A stretch of 11,520 bases of DNA, from positions 1 to 11,520 of the forward strand of contig JASHRR010000184.1 in NCBI GenBank assembly GCA_030037185.1, in the 5' to 3' direction. Positions 1-7,452 of this stretch are shown here, piece after piece. Source of the DNA: Xanthobacteraceae bacterium (GTDB lineage: Bacteria; Pseudomonadota; Alphaproteobacteria; Rhizobiales; Xanthobacteraceae). Position 1 is the first letter of the stretch. Each line of letters begins with the position of its first letter. The notes beneath the pieces are model-generated. The model saw only the letters and a list, made by a program, of their open reading frames with translations. It had not been told where the DNA came from and did no database searches. A program made the translations under genes and the position numbers.

Positions 1-1088
1 GATTGGCCGCCTTTGGATGGCGGCAGCGCGCCGACATAGGATCGGCGAAGCCCGGGCGCCCGGGCCAGCTGATCACAGAGCAAGCGGCCGGACTACGCAC
101 GGACAGTCAGAGAAGGCACGCCCCACGCACTGCCGAGCGTTGCAAGAAATGCGCCCGCGGCCCCGTCAGGTTGGCCGGGTCGAGGGAGCCGGGTTGCACG
201 CGGCACAGTTTGCGAGCTTTCGTCGCGCGGCAGCACGAATCTCGCAACGACCGAGCCTCCGGTTGGTATTTTTGACACTTGCATTTTACCGCCTTGCACG
301 ATTGCTGTGGTGGACTGCCTATTGGCGGCTCGGTCGCACCCCGTGCTCACCGTGACGCCTGACGTGCCAAGTTGCACGATCTCGGCCGGGGACGTGGAGG
401 TCTTGCGCCGAGGTCATTCGGACTTTCGGGCGTTGCGAAAAGCGTTCGGAAGCTTGCAAGGCCCGGGTGACTCGGTCGCCAGGCGGCGCGAGCTATAGAG
501 CACCCAAATCTCACTTTCCTTCGGCGCCTCGCCCCAGCAGATGAGCCGTCGTTGTCATCAACGACCAGCGCGTGCGGTGCGGCTGCGCTGGCCGCGATCG
601 GGTCGCCCACCATCGTCAGCGTTCCAAGCCGCAGCACGACGTCCGGCGTGAATGTCATGCGTCTGCGGGGATCCACAACATCCACTCATCGCCCTCGGGC
701 GATGACGCACGGCACGCACTGGCTGCGCGCCTTTTACTTGTTCATGGCTGTGCGAAGGCAGGATGGCAACCAACAGCAGTCGTCGAGCAGCCTCGCACGA
801 ATCCCAGGTGCTGAATTCATTACAGCGGCCACAAAGGTGTTGGAGTTCGGCCCTGGCCAGGCCGGTAATCACTCGATTTGTTGAATGGGTACGTACGGAT
901 TGTCTCTCGAATTTTCGGAAGCATCGCCTCAGCAATCTTTCCATCGGAACCGCAAAGATGACCTGCGCTATGGAAACCATGTGACCAGGCTCCAACGCAT
1001 AGAGCGCGGCGGACGGGTCTTGACCGGTCTTTACTCGGCCTTTGCAAGTCCAGTTCTGGAACGCTTGGGATATAGGATGGCCAACTTG
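1..1088. other. Gene-poor left stretch, no supported gene
   Basis: Open frames occur on both strands, but none has a convincing ribosome binding site, recognisable domain or natural-looking protein composition. They are rich in Arg, Ala and Pro, as expected of out-of-frame GC-rich DNA. The best minus-strand frames (347-685 and 558-995) overlap each other and I do not recognise either. No tRNA, terminator or IS end was seen. This may be decayed DNA. Confidence 0.5.
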
Positions 1089-1207
1089 AGGCTCATCTCG
1101 CGCGACGCGGGCCGATAGGGGACAACTGTTTGGTGCTGATCTAATGGCAGCGCCGGTGTGTTGTTCCGCCTGCAGGTCCGCTGGGGCCGAATGGGTCCGC
1201 CGATGGC
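1089..1207. repeat. Imperfect dispersed repeat R1, copy 1
   Basis: This stretch shares ordered blocks with 3305-3385 in the same orientation: GGCTCATYTC, then GATAGGGRACAACT, then CCGCCKGCAGGWCCGCTGGG, then a GATGGCT end. The blocks are nearly identical, while the DNA between them differs; copy 1 has roughly 25-35 extra bases between the second and third blocks. It lies about 45 bp beyond the stop codon of the minus-strand amidohydrolase. Read on the minus strand, both copies can encode Gly-Pro-Ser-Gly-Pro-Ala-Gly-Gly, but copy 1 soon meets a stop in that frame. The family is not recognised. Confidence 0.6.
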
Positions 1208-1249
1208 TTTGCGAGCCCCTCGTCGCGTGCTCTCCAACCCAACGCAGTT

Positions 1250-2767
1250 CTAATCGAACCGCACCGGCTTGTTCAGGTAGAACTTGCTCATCTCGGCGCG
1301 GTACCGGTCCATGGTTTCCTTATTGAGAGCGAGCGGCGGTTTCGCATCGGCCGGCAGCACAGAGAAGTATTTCATCTCCGTCGTCGCGGTGGCGAATTCG
1401 GCCCGCGCCTCCTGGACGAGTTCCGGCTTGGTTAAGAAGTCGAGAATCGCCCCAGCCAGCACCTTCGAGCCAGATATCATTCCCTTGTGGGCGATCGTCG
1501 AGGTCGGCGTCACTGCCGCTTGCCAGTTGTGATAGCTGATGCCCGGAACGCTGGCCGGGAAATTCAGGACCCCGCTGGGCACCACCCAGCTGACGTCACC
1601 CTTGTTGTCCGACGCCGCCACTTGCGGCTGGCCTCCGAGCGGCGTCACTCTCGTGTTCAGTCCCACCACCTTCACTCCCGTGGCGGTCTGGAATCGGCGG
1701 GCGAAGTCCTGCTCCTCGGCGCTCCACTGCGGCATGCCGATGGTGTAGATGTTCGTCTGGAGAACCTGAGCAATCGACTTGAGACCGAGTTGCGGCCATG
1801 CGGCAGCATCGATCTGGTATTCCTGCGTGGTGCCGGTCATCAGCGCGGCGCCTTCGGCGATCTTGGTGAGTTTGTCGAACGTCGCCTTGGCGTCCACCAT
1901 GTTCGCATCGCGCACGAACCACCAGATCTGCCCGTAGTCCGGGATGATATTGGGCTGGATGCCGCCCGCCGTGATGGCCCGGTGGGCCCGATAGGTCGGG
2001 CGCAAGTGCTCGCGCAGCTTGTCGAACCCAATGTCCATCAGTTCGATCGCATCGACCGCATCCTTGCCATCCCACGGATTGACGGCACCGTGGGCACTCT
2101 TGCCGTGGAAGTCGAATTTCGCGCTGATCGCCGCATAACTCGTGAGGCCGTAGGCGGTCGAGAGATTATCACCGATGTGCAGTAAGACGGCAATGTCGGC
2201 ATCTTTGAAGAGGCCGGCCCGCACCAAGTAAGGCCTGCTGATGAGTTGCTCTTCCGCAGGGCCGAGCGAAATAGCGACGCTGCCGGGAATGTTGTAGCGC
2301 TGCATTACCTGCTTGACCGCGTAGGCCGCCCCGATGGAAACGCCCGCATGGGTATTGTGACCTTCCATGTGGCCAGGCCCGCCTACGACAAGGGGTTTGC
2401 GCTCGATGCTGCCGGGCGTTTGTGAGCCGCCTGGGAGCGCGTCAATTTCCGACACAATTACGATCTGCGGCTTTCCGGTGCCCCAATGGGCCCAGATATT
2501 GGTAGGCATGCCGGCCGTGCCGGTTTCTACCGTGAAGCCGATCGATTCCAATACTTGCTTGATAAACTTGGTGCTTTCGACCTCCTGCATTCCGAGCTCG
2601 CCGAAATAGTAGACGGTGTCGCCGATGGTGGCGATCTGTTCGGCATTACGCTCGACCACCTCACTAGCGAGTGTCTTTGCCTCGTTCGGCTCGGCCAAGG
2701 CCGGCGCCGTGAGCGCCCCCAAAAAAAACGCAACGGCGACCCCTTGCACAATGTTTTCGCTAATCAT
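1250..2767 (-). CDS. Exported M20-family amidohydrolase (AbgB-like)
   Basis: This encodes a 505-residue metallohydrolase of the M20 peptidase/amidohydrolase family, resembling aminobenzoyl-glutamate hydrolase subunit B (AbgB). The family hydrolyses amide bonds of N-acyl amino acids; the substrate here is unknown. Visible motifs are SEIDALPG (about residues 106-113), GHMEGHNTH (132-140), PAEE (170-173), a GKSAHGAVNPWDGKDA block (about 222-237) typical of the dimerisation domain, and a late Ser-Thr-Ile-Ala-His-Lys-Gly-Met segment that should carry the last metal-binding His. The position usually held by Cys in GHxCGHN is Glu. An N-terminal hydrophobic stretch ending Ala-Leu-Ala before Glu26 looks like a Sec signal peptide, though its n-region has no Lys or Arg. 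I chose the second of two adjacent ATGs because AGGAG lies 6 nt upstream of it and only 3 nt from the first (2770). The length fits the family and the frame is intact. Confidence 0.9.
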   Translation of the reverse strand: MISENIVQGVAVAFFLGALTAPALAEPNEAKTLASEVVERNAEQIATIGDTVYYFGELGMQEVESTKFIKQVLESIGFTVETGTAGMPTNIWAHWGTGKPQIVIVSEIDALPGGSQTPGSIERKPLVVGGPGHMEGHNTHAGVSIGAAYAVKQVMQRYNIPGSVAISLGPAEEQLISRPYLVRAGLFKDADIAVLLHIGDNLSTAYGLTSYAAISAKFDFHGKSAHGAVNPWDGKDAVDAIELMDIGFDKLREHLRPTYRAHRAITAGGIQPNIIPDYGQIWWFVRDANMVDAKATFDKLTKIAEGAALMTGTTQEYQIDAAAWPQLGLKSIAQVLQTNIYTIGMPQWSAEEQDFARRFQTATGVKVVGLNTRVTPLGGQPQVAASDNKGDVSWVVPSGVLNFPASVPGISYHNWQAAVTPTSTIAHKGMISGSKVLAGAILDFLTKPELVQEARAEFATATTEMKYFSVLPADAKPPLALNKETMDRYRAEMSKFYLNKPVRFD

Positions 2768-2773
2768 CATCGG

Positions 2774-2778
2774 CTCCT
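2774..2778 (-). promoter_or_regulatory. Ribosome binding site of the amidohydrolase
   Basis: The minus strand reads AGGAG here. The spacing is 3 nt to the ATG at 2770 and 6 nt to the ATG at 2767, which favours the second ATG as the start. Confidence 0.6.
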
Positions 2779-3304
2779 AACTCACCTCTTGCGAAACCAG
2801 TTATCGGCCATTCCCCAATAGTCTGCTTTGGGACCGATATAAGGGGAATTGGCACTACCGGACGCTCAAGCATCGGACGAGTTTTGCGGCCGCGCCGCCG
2901 ACCACGTAGCCTAGCAATTTTGGGGCCGGGGTCCAAATCGGACGCCATGACAGCAGAAGGACCAGCGGGTGAGGCTTACCGCATCAAGAACCCCTTGCCC
3001 CCGCTTGCCCTCCCTACGGCCCCAGCAAAATCGACCCCCGGAACGCATAGCCTGACGGCCTGCCGGTCCCACGGGCGGCAAGGGGTGCATTGGTATGCAG
3101 AGTTGCGGGGGACCCCGATGGCTCCGCTCATCGGGAGCCGCCAACCACCTTGAAGATGGGACCCGGGCATCTCGCCTTGAATGGAACCCGACACTGCAGA
3201 CCAAAGCCCTCGCACTCGCTTCGCTCGTGCTCGGATCGCGCGGGCCTTTAGTCGCTTCTTTGAAATCAGTTGCTGCCGTTTTGAGATTTTGATCCGGTGA
3301 CCAC
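2779..3304. other. Intergenic stretch with one R2 repeat, no supported gene
   Basis: This covers the upstream side of the amidohydrolase and DNA beyond it. A TTATAT that could be a -10 element occurs on the minus strand (2837-2842), but a TTGAGC candidate -35 (2864-2869) is 21 bp away, too far for a confident promoter. A long minus-strand frame (2911-3372) is low complexity, rich in Arg, Gly and Pro, and overlaps both repeats. I do not regard it as a gene. Confidence 0.45.
3018..3087. repeat. Imperfect dispersed repeat R2, copy 1
   Basis: Aligns over about 70 bp, at roughly 70% identity with a few small gaps by eye, with 5411-5479 in the same orientation. Shared blocks in order are GGCCCC, CAAA, TCGAC, TAGCC, GACGGC, CGGTCCC and CAAGGGGT. 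It is not visibly a tRNA or a recognised IS end. It may be a fragment of a dispersed intergenic element. Confidence 0.5.
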
Positions 3305-3385
3305 AGGCTCATTTCCGCGGTGTGATAGGGAACAACTTTTTCGCTGCCGCCGGCAGGACCGCTGGGACCCAACAGGCCGGATGGC
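3305..3385. repeat. Imperfect dispersed repeat R1, copy 2
   Basis: Second, shorter copy of the repeat at 1089-1207, with the same blocks in the same order and orientation. It begins about 60 bp beyond the stop codon of the minus-strand methyltransferase gene. Its position therefore matches that of copy 1 behind the amidohydrolase. Confidence 0.6.
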
Positions 3386-3446
3386 TAGCGCCGGTCCTTT
3401 GTCTGGGTGAAGTCGTTATCGGGTGCACACCAATTGCCCCAGCGCG

Positions 3447-4310
3447 TCAACCATAGGCCAGCGACCAACCTGGTGCTCGCAGCCAGCAGCGATCATCGGG
3501 GATATCGTCGGTGCGATAAAGTCTCGTGACCTTATCCCAACCGTCTTTTTGTAGAGCCGCGGTCAGAGCAGCCTCGGACCCCTCATCGCGGCCGCCCTCA
3601 CACGGATAGATGCCAACTGCCGATATCCATTTGGCGAGATACTCACTGCCTTTGCGCTCAACGCGAAATACGGCACCATGCCGCGCAATCGAGCCGGCGG
3701 TTCCCGTAGACAGGGTTTTCGCCGTCAGAGGCAAAATCAATCGACCGCCATCATTCAGGCGGTCGAGCCAGTTGTCCGCCGGCCGGGTCGCGCCAGCATT
3801 GACATAAATTGCATCGGCCGAATCGAAGGGCAATTGGACGCCGTCGCCCTCCAGCACATGGACGTTTGCGGTTGCGGAGAAGTTTTGCTCCGCGCGCTGC
3901 GCCAGAGAGGGGTCGAACTCGATGGCTGTCACCCTCCCGGTGCTGCCGACGAGGTGGGCCATGATGGCGGTGTAGTAGCCGGTCCCCGTGCCAACGTGGA
4001 CAACGTGCTCCCCCTCGCGAAGAACGAGGCTTGCCATCAAGGGAGCATGATAGGACGGCATCCCATTATTGAGGCCGCGCTCTGGCACGATACCGATCAG
4101 GACGTCGCAATAGAGGTAAACCGGATCGGCACTGGGCGTGAAAACATAGCCTGTAGACCGCAATATCGGCCAAGGCCCCGGTCCGAGATATCGCTCACGT
4201 TCGACGCCCGCAAAGGCCTCTTCCAATCTTTGGTCCTGCACCGACACTGAAGCCAGAACCTGCTTGGCGAAGGCGCGGCGAACGATGGCAAGCTCTTGTG
4301 ATCGAACCAT
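3447..4310 (-). CDS. Protein-L-isoaspartate O-methyltransferase-like protein
   Basis: A 287-residue SAM-dependent methyltransferase of the PCMT family. True members methylate isoaspartyl residues in damaged proteins, in the cytoplasm. Residues 1-50 hold the helical N-terminal part (ELAIVRRAFAKQVL, then RLEEAFAGVERERYLGPGPW). The glycine-rich SAM loop VVHVGTGTGYYTA is at about 103-115, with an acidic Glu at about 131 that should bind the ribose. A GDG follows at about 155 and IYVNAGAT at about 168. NNGMPSYHA (about 81-89) stands where classical PCMTs have a GQTIS-type segment, and the C-terminus is longer than in the usual enzyme of about 210-230 residues, so the substrate may differ. The frame is open up to a GTG at 4409 (320 residues). 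I chose the ATG at 4310 because family resemblance begins there, but no good ribosome binding site is visible at either start. Confidence 0.85.
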   Translation of the reverse strand: MVRSQELAIVRRAFAKQVLASVSVQDQRLEEAFAGVERERYLGPGPWPILRSTGYVFTPSADPVYLYCDVLIGIVPERGLNNGMPSYHAPLMASLVLREGEHVVHVGTGTGYYTAIMAHLVGSTGRVTAIEFDPSLAQRAEQNFSATANVHVLEGDGVQLPFDSADAIYVNAGATRPADNWLDRLNDGGRLILPLTAKTLSTGTAGSIARHGAVFRVERKGSEYLAKWISAVGIYPCEGGRDEGSEAALTAALQKDGWDKVTRLYRTDDIPDDRCWLRAPGWSLAYG

Positions 4311-5033
4311 AGACAAGCCAGCGACTGTTGTGTGCGCAATAATGCCATCCAACAAACCTGAAGCGAAGGACTTCCGCTCTCTGGCATCTTGGGTAACGAC
4401 GACGCCCACCCGCCACGTTGGGGTGCGCCTTCGAAAGCAGAAGGATCAGCAAGCGAGCTTTACCACATCAATGACGAGCCCGCCTGTGCGCTTAGGGTTT
4501 ATCGATTTCGTGGAGAGCGCATCGACCACCAATGATATCGACCCGCCCCCCGGCGAGGGGTGTTCCTGGTATCATCCGCGAACAGAGCCAATGCTTGGAC
4601 GCAATGGTTCCCTCTCTGTCTCGACAAGCTTGGGATCACGGACGCAGGCAAAGGATTGCACCCCCTTCGCGGCAATTTCACGGACGCTTTGCGCATAGCT
4701 AGTATTTCTGAAGCCAAGACCCGCTGACCGGTCATGCAGGGCAGACTGTCGGACGCAGCTGCGGCGCCCGTGCCAGTCACGGCAAACAGCGTCACAAGGT
4801 CATTGCAGATCGATTTGGTTGGCGCAAGTGGTCGAAACCATCGGCAAAGTCAAATATCCGACTATCGATTTCAGGCTGTGCAGGTGGAAGCGCGGCAGCG
4901 CGAGCTACACAAGCGGTCGTGGCGGGAACGCAGTGACCTGCGGCGCTGGGTCGGTCTATCGACTCCTGCCGCCGATTAAACGATTAAACATCTGTCTCAG
5001 GGAACGAGAAGGAACGTTGGTGCTTGAAGCAGC
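4311..5033. other. Intergenic stretch, possibly decayed coding DNA
   Basis: No gene is supported. Short minus-strand segments around 4500-4700 read like protein in alternating frames, for example a stretch with SVREIAAKGVQSFACVRDP, but stops interrupt them and I do not recognise a family. An 8-bp tandem duplication (CGATTAAA twice, 4973-4988) lies 45 bp upstream of the next gene. Confidence 0.4.
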
Positions 5034-5297
5034 ATGCACCTCAATGACATTGCAGCTCTGAAAGTCGGTGATCGGATTAGGGCGACTGACGATATCGACC
5101 TGGATCACCATGCCTACGTCGAACGCGGGGAGACGGGGACTATAGTCGCCATCGAGGTGGAGGCCGGCGACAACGCTCCCACCGTCTTCATCCGGCTCGA
5201 CAAGCCTCATTCGGGCCTGCGCGCCTACGACAATGAAATCTGGCTATTCCCTGAATGCGATGATGTGTCGTCGTGTGTCGAGAAGATCGGAGGCTAG
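5034..5297 (+). CDS. Small hypothetical protein, 87 residues
   Basis: I do not recognise the family. The product has a natural composition with few Arg, many Asp and Glu, and no low complexity: a net-acidic soluble protein. It has alternating hydrophobic positions that suggest a small beta-barrel: VGDRIRATDDIDLDHHAYV (about 11-29), a Gly turn with ETGTIVAIEVEAG (about 33-45), then TVFIRLDKPHSGLRAYDNEIW (about 50-70, described by its ends). The ETGTIV and RLD elements recall SH3-like barrels, but this is inference. A stop codon lies two codons before the ATG, so this start is the earliest ATG possible. The ribosome binding site is weak (GAAG 4 nt upstream; a better AGAAGGA is about 20 nt away). 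Two Cys occur near the C-terminus. No signal peptide or membrane segment is seen. Confidence 0.6.
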   Translation: MHLNDIAALKVGDRIRATDDIDLDHHAYVERGETGTIVAIEVEAGDNAPTVFIRLDKPHSGLRAYDNEIWLFPECDDVSSCVEKIGG

Positions 5298-5410
5298 CAG
5301 AAGCCGCAGAGGGTGCATCACGGGCACGTAGGCGCAAGAGCGCTCAGTGACGCCGGGCCCTTGCCCGCTGCACCCCGTACGCCCTAACCATCACATCTTC
5401 GGGCCCCAAA

Positions 5411-5479
5411 GGCCCCGACAAAGTCGACTCAGAAGGCGTAGCCCGACGGCGCGCCCGGTCCCGCTGGCAACAAGGGGTA
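5411..5479. repeat. Imperfect dispersed repeat R2, copy 2
   Basis: Partner of 3018-3087, same orientation, at roughly 70% identity by eye. The left flank also contains CCCTTGCCC in both copies, so the element may extend further left than marked. A short inverted GGGGCC/GGCCCC pair overlaps its left end. Confidence 0.5.
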
Positions 5480-5488
5480 GCACCACGC

Positions 5489-5680
5489 TCACAAAAGAGC
5501 ACGCGCGCTGACAGACTGCTCGCGCTGGTAAGCGGAGATGGTCTCTTCGACGATGAGAAGGACGTTGACCAGCTCGCGCCGAAAATAACCGTGGCGCACC
5601 CGAAGAGAGGCGGCGAACAGTTCAGGAAATCTCGATAAAATCGAAATAACTTCGCTTGCCTGCCGAGCGCGTGATACCAC
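5489..5680 (-). CDS. Doubtful small ORF, 63 residues
   Basis: A GTG-started frame whose product has an amphipathic helical look: SEVISILSRFPELFAASLRV, then ELVNVLLIVEETISAYQREQ. An AGGTGG lies 9 nt upstream of the GTG and could serve as ribosome binding site. The family is not recognised, the start is a GTG, and the surrounding DNA is gene-poor, so this may equally be a fragment of a lost gene. Confidence 0.22.
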   Translation of the reverse strand: MVSRARQASEVISILSRFPELFAASLRVRHGYFRRELVNVLLIVEETISAYQREQSVSARALL

Positions 5681-5973
5681 CTAAGTGTACCACCTACAAG
5701 TTCACTGCCCGGCAATTTCCGCGCTCCACGCGTGCTTGCCCTCGGACCGTTCCCGGCTACACGGCTCCGTAGGACCCGCCCAGGACTCTTCGAGTTCCAG
5801 AATGTCGGGAAGGCCTACTACCGGGCAAACGGAGCGGCATCGCCTTCCAGCGCTCCACTACGCGCTTCCTCGCCCAAAGCGTGCGAAACGTGTATCGTTT
5901 ACGGCGCGCGTTGAAGGCCGCAGCGATATCTGGCCGATAGCGATGTGCTGCGGCCACGTGAGGAAATAGCAAC

Positions 5974-5981
5974 GGGAGAGG
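5974..5981 (+). promoter_or_regulatory. Ribosome binding site deciding the start at 5987
   Basis: GGGAGAGG ends 5 nt before the ATG at 5987. The alternative upstream start at 5945 has no such site and would place 14 residues in front of the signal peptide. Confidence 0.6.
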
Positions 5982-5986
5982 TAGCG

Positions 5987-6820
5987 ATGACCTTCACCTT
6001 GAGAGAAAAGCTGGTTGTAGGCAGCATTCTGCTGGGATCATTTGCGGTCGCGATCATCCCCGCGGCAGCGCAGGAAAAGATCATACCGGATTTCTCTTCG
6101 AACAATGTCGGCTGGGTGGCTCTCAACGGCAACGGCCCTTTCTTCGAAGCTGTACCGAATGAGGTTCCGCCGGTGAACCAGGACCCGGCACAACCCTTCG
6201 TTCCGAATGGCGTTGGCAAGCAACCGACCTATCGAATTGCTGATCTCAGCAACCCGAACCTGAAGCCGTGGGTGAAAGAGGTCATGAAGAAGGACAATGC
6301 TGAAGTGCTGGCCGGCAAGGTCGCCTTCACCTGGAACTCAAGTTGTATGCCCGGGGGTGTGCCTGGCTTCATGGGCAGTGGCGGACCAAACCCCACCTAT
6401 TTCCTGCAGACGCCCAAGGAAGTCTGGATCATACACAGCGAGGAGGTCCGTCGCATTTACATGGACGTGCCTCATTCGACCAATCCGAAGCCATCCTGGT
6501 ATGGCGAGTCAGTCGGACATTATGAGGGGGATACGCTCGTCATCGATACGATTGGGCTGAACGACAAGCTACCGGTGGATGTTTACCGCACGCCGCATAC
6601 CGAGAAGCTGCATGTTGTCGAGCGCTGGAAAGTCATTGACGACGGCAAAATGTTGCAGGTGATCTTTACGGTGGCCGACCCCGACACCTTCTACCAGCAG
6701 TGGACCGGGATGCGGCGCTATCGGCGCGTGGTTCGCGAGATCGGCGAGGACATCTGCGCCGAGAACAATCAACACTTATTCGACTATCACATCCCGGTTG
6801 CCGACAAGCCGGATTTCTGA
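5987..6820 (+). CDS. Secreted protein of unknown function, 277 residues
   Basis: The product starts with a classic Sec signal peptide: Arg6 and Lys8, a hydrophobic core at about 9-25, and Ala-Ala-Ala before Gln29. The mature part is a soluble periplasmic or secreted protein with no membrane segment. It resembles a family of exported hypothetical proteins that I know from Bradyrhizobium and similar soil bacteria, which share a CMPGG segment (here Cys120), YFLQTPKEVWII (about 138-149), a KPSWYGESVGHYEGDTLVID region (168-187), an RTPHTEKLHVVERW region (201-214) and a CAENN plus ADKPDF end. The function of that family is not known to me. Two Cys (120 and 257) could form a disulfide. The ATG at 5987 is preferred over an upstream in-frame start at 5945, because GGGAGAGG lies 5 nt upstream and the signal peptide begins there. 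The C-terminus is complete. Confidence 0.85.
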   Translation: MTFTLREKLVVGSILLGSFAVAIIPAAAQEKIIPDFSSNNVGWVALNGNGPFFEAVPNEVPPVNQDPAQPFVPNGVGKQPTYRIADLSNPNLKPWVKEVMKKDNAEVLAGKVAFTWNSSCMPGGVPGFMGSGGPNPTYFLQTPKEVWIIHSEEVRRIYMDVPHSTNPKPSWYGESVGHYEGDTLVIDTIGLNDKLPVDVYRTPHTEKLHVVERWKVIDDGKMLQVIFTVADPDTFYQQWTGMRRYRRVVREIGEDICAENNQHLFDYHIPVADKPDF

Positions 6821-7320
6821 GCCCGGCGATGGACCGTTCGCTTCGACCGGGCGCGCGCTTTGCAGGTGGGATGGGCCTGGTGACGACAGCCAGCATGCTC
6901 GCAGATTAGAGAACGAGCAAGGCAGGCGGCGCCCATGGCCGGCCCCAATGGCCCCACGGACTCCTAGGAGACTCACTGGCGCGCTTTGGTGGCTGGCCGC
7001 TACCCTACCAGCGGGGACGCGACGGAATAGGCCAAGCCGAGCCTCAATTCATAGAGGGCGGACCATAGGTAAACAAAAACTGGTGGCAAAGCTAAGTCAG
7101 CAGTTTTGCTACGAGACTGGAGCGACGGGTACGGGGTGCATCGAAAACTGACCGATCTGCGAGCTATCCTGAATCAACGGCTGCTCACTTTCAACCCCAA
7201 GAACGCTAGAGCGCGCGGACACAAAAACCGAAAAGCGCCATCGAGACGACGCTAGCTCCATTGAGCACCACCACTTCGTTGCAGGCACCGTTGACGGCTG
7301 CCTCAAAAACAGCGTGCTCT
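6821..7320. other. Intergenic stretch, no supported gene
   Basis: No terminator hairpin is obvious after the secreted-protein gene. Frames on both strands lack recognisable domains and good ribosome binding sites. Confidence 0.4.
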
Positions 7321-7337
7321 TGCACCTCAGAGGTGCA
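7321..7337. promoter_or_regulatory. Perfect 17-bp palindrome, candidate operator
   Basis: TGCACCTC and GAGGTGCA form a perfect 8-bp inverted repeat around a single A. A partial half-site (GAGGTGC) follows at 7338-7344. The site lies about 116 bp upstream of the cytochrome start, in a place where a dimeric regulator could bind. No loop of useful size exists, so it is unlikely to be a terminator. The regulator is unknown. Confidence 0.35.
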
Positions 7338-7436
7338 GAGGTGCGGGTACCTTTCATGAGGGAGATTTGACCAGAATCAATGATAGTTTCTCTCGGCTTT
7401 ATAAATAAAAACCTCCAAATGAGGGTGGGAAGAGGC

Positions 7437-7443
7437 AGGAGGG
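7437..7443 (+). promoter_or_regulatory. Ribosome binding site of the cytochrome gene
   Basis: AGGAGGG, a near-perfect Shine-Dalgarno sequence, lies 9 nt before the ATG at 7453 and 6 nt before a GTG at 7450. Both starts are possible and differ by one residue. Confidence 0.65.
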
Positions 7444-7452
7444 TCTTGCGTG

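Larger units (their letters stand above)
5298..5986. other. Intergenic stretch with one R2 repeat
   Basis: Apart from the R2 copy and a doubtful small minus-strand frame (5489-5680), nothing convincing is seen. No clear promoter was found for the secreted-protein gene that starts at 5987. Confidence 0.4.

Noticed and set aside
558..995. Minus-strand frame of 145 residues
   Set aside because: Rich in Arg and Cys with no recognised domain; it overlaps another open frame of equal quality and has no good ribosome binding site.
1487..2185. Plus-strand frame of 232 residues
   Set aside because: Lies wholly inside the amidohydrolase on the opposite strand and has the Arg/His-rich composition of an antisense shadow.
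2837..2869. Promoter for the amidohydrolase (TTATAT and TTGAGC on the minus strand)
   Set aside because: The spacing of 21 bp is too long for a normal sigma-70 promoter.
3018..3087. tRNA or CRISPR-like element
   Set aside because: No cloverleaf and only two diverged copies 2.4 kb apart, so neither a tRNA nor an array.
2911..3372. Minus-strand frame of 153 residues
   Set aside because: Overlaps both repeat families, is low in complexity and matches no family; homologous DNA in the other R1 copy is interrupted by a stop.
4400..4980. Possible decayed gene between the methyltransferase and the small protein
   Set aside because: Protein-like stretches appear in changing frames, but no family could be named, so a pseudogene call is not supported.
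7367..7406. Promoter for the cytochrome (TTGACC and TATAAA)
   Set aside because: The two hexamers are 27 bp or more apart, and no good partner lies at 16-18 bp from either.
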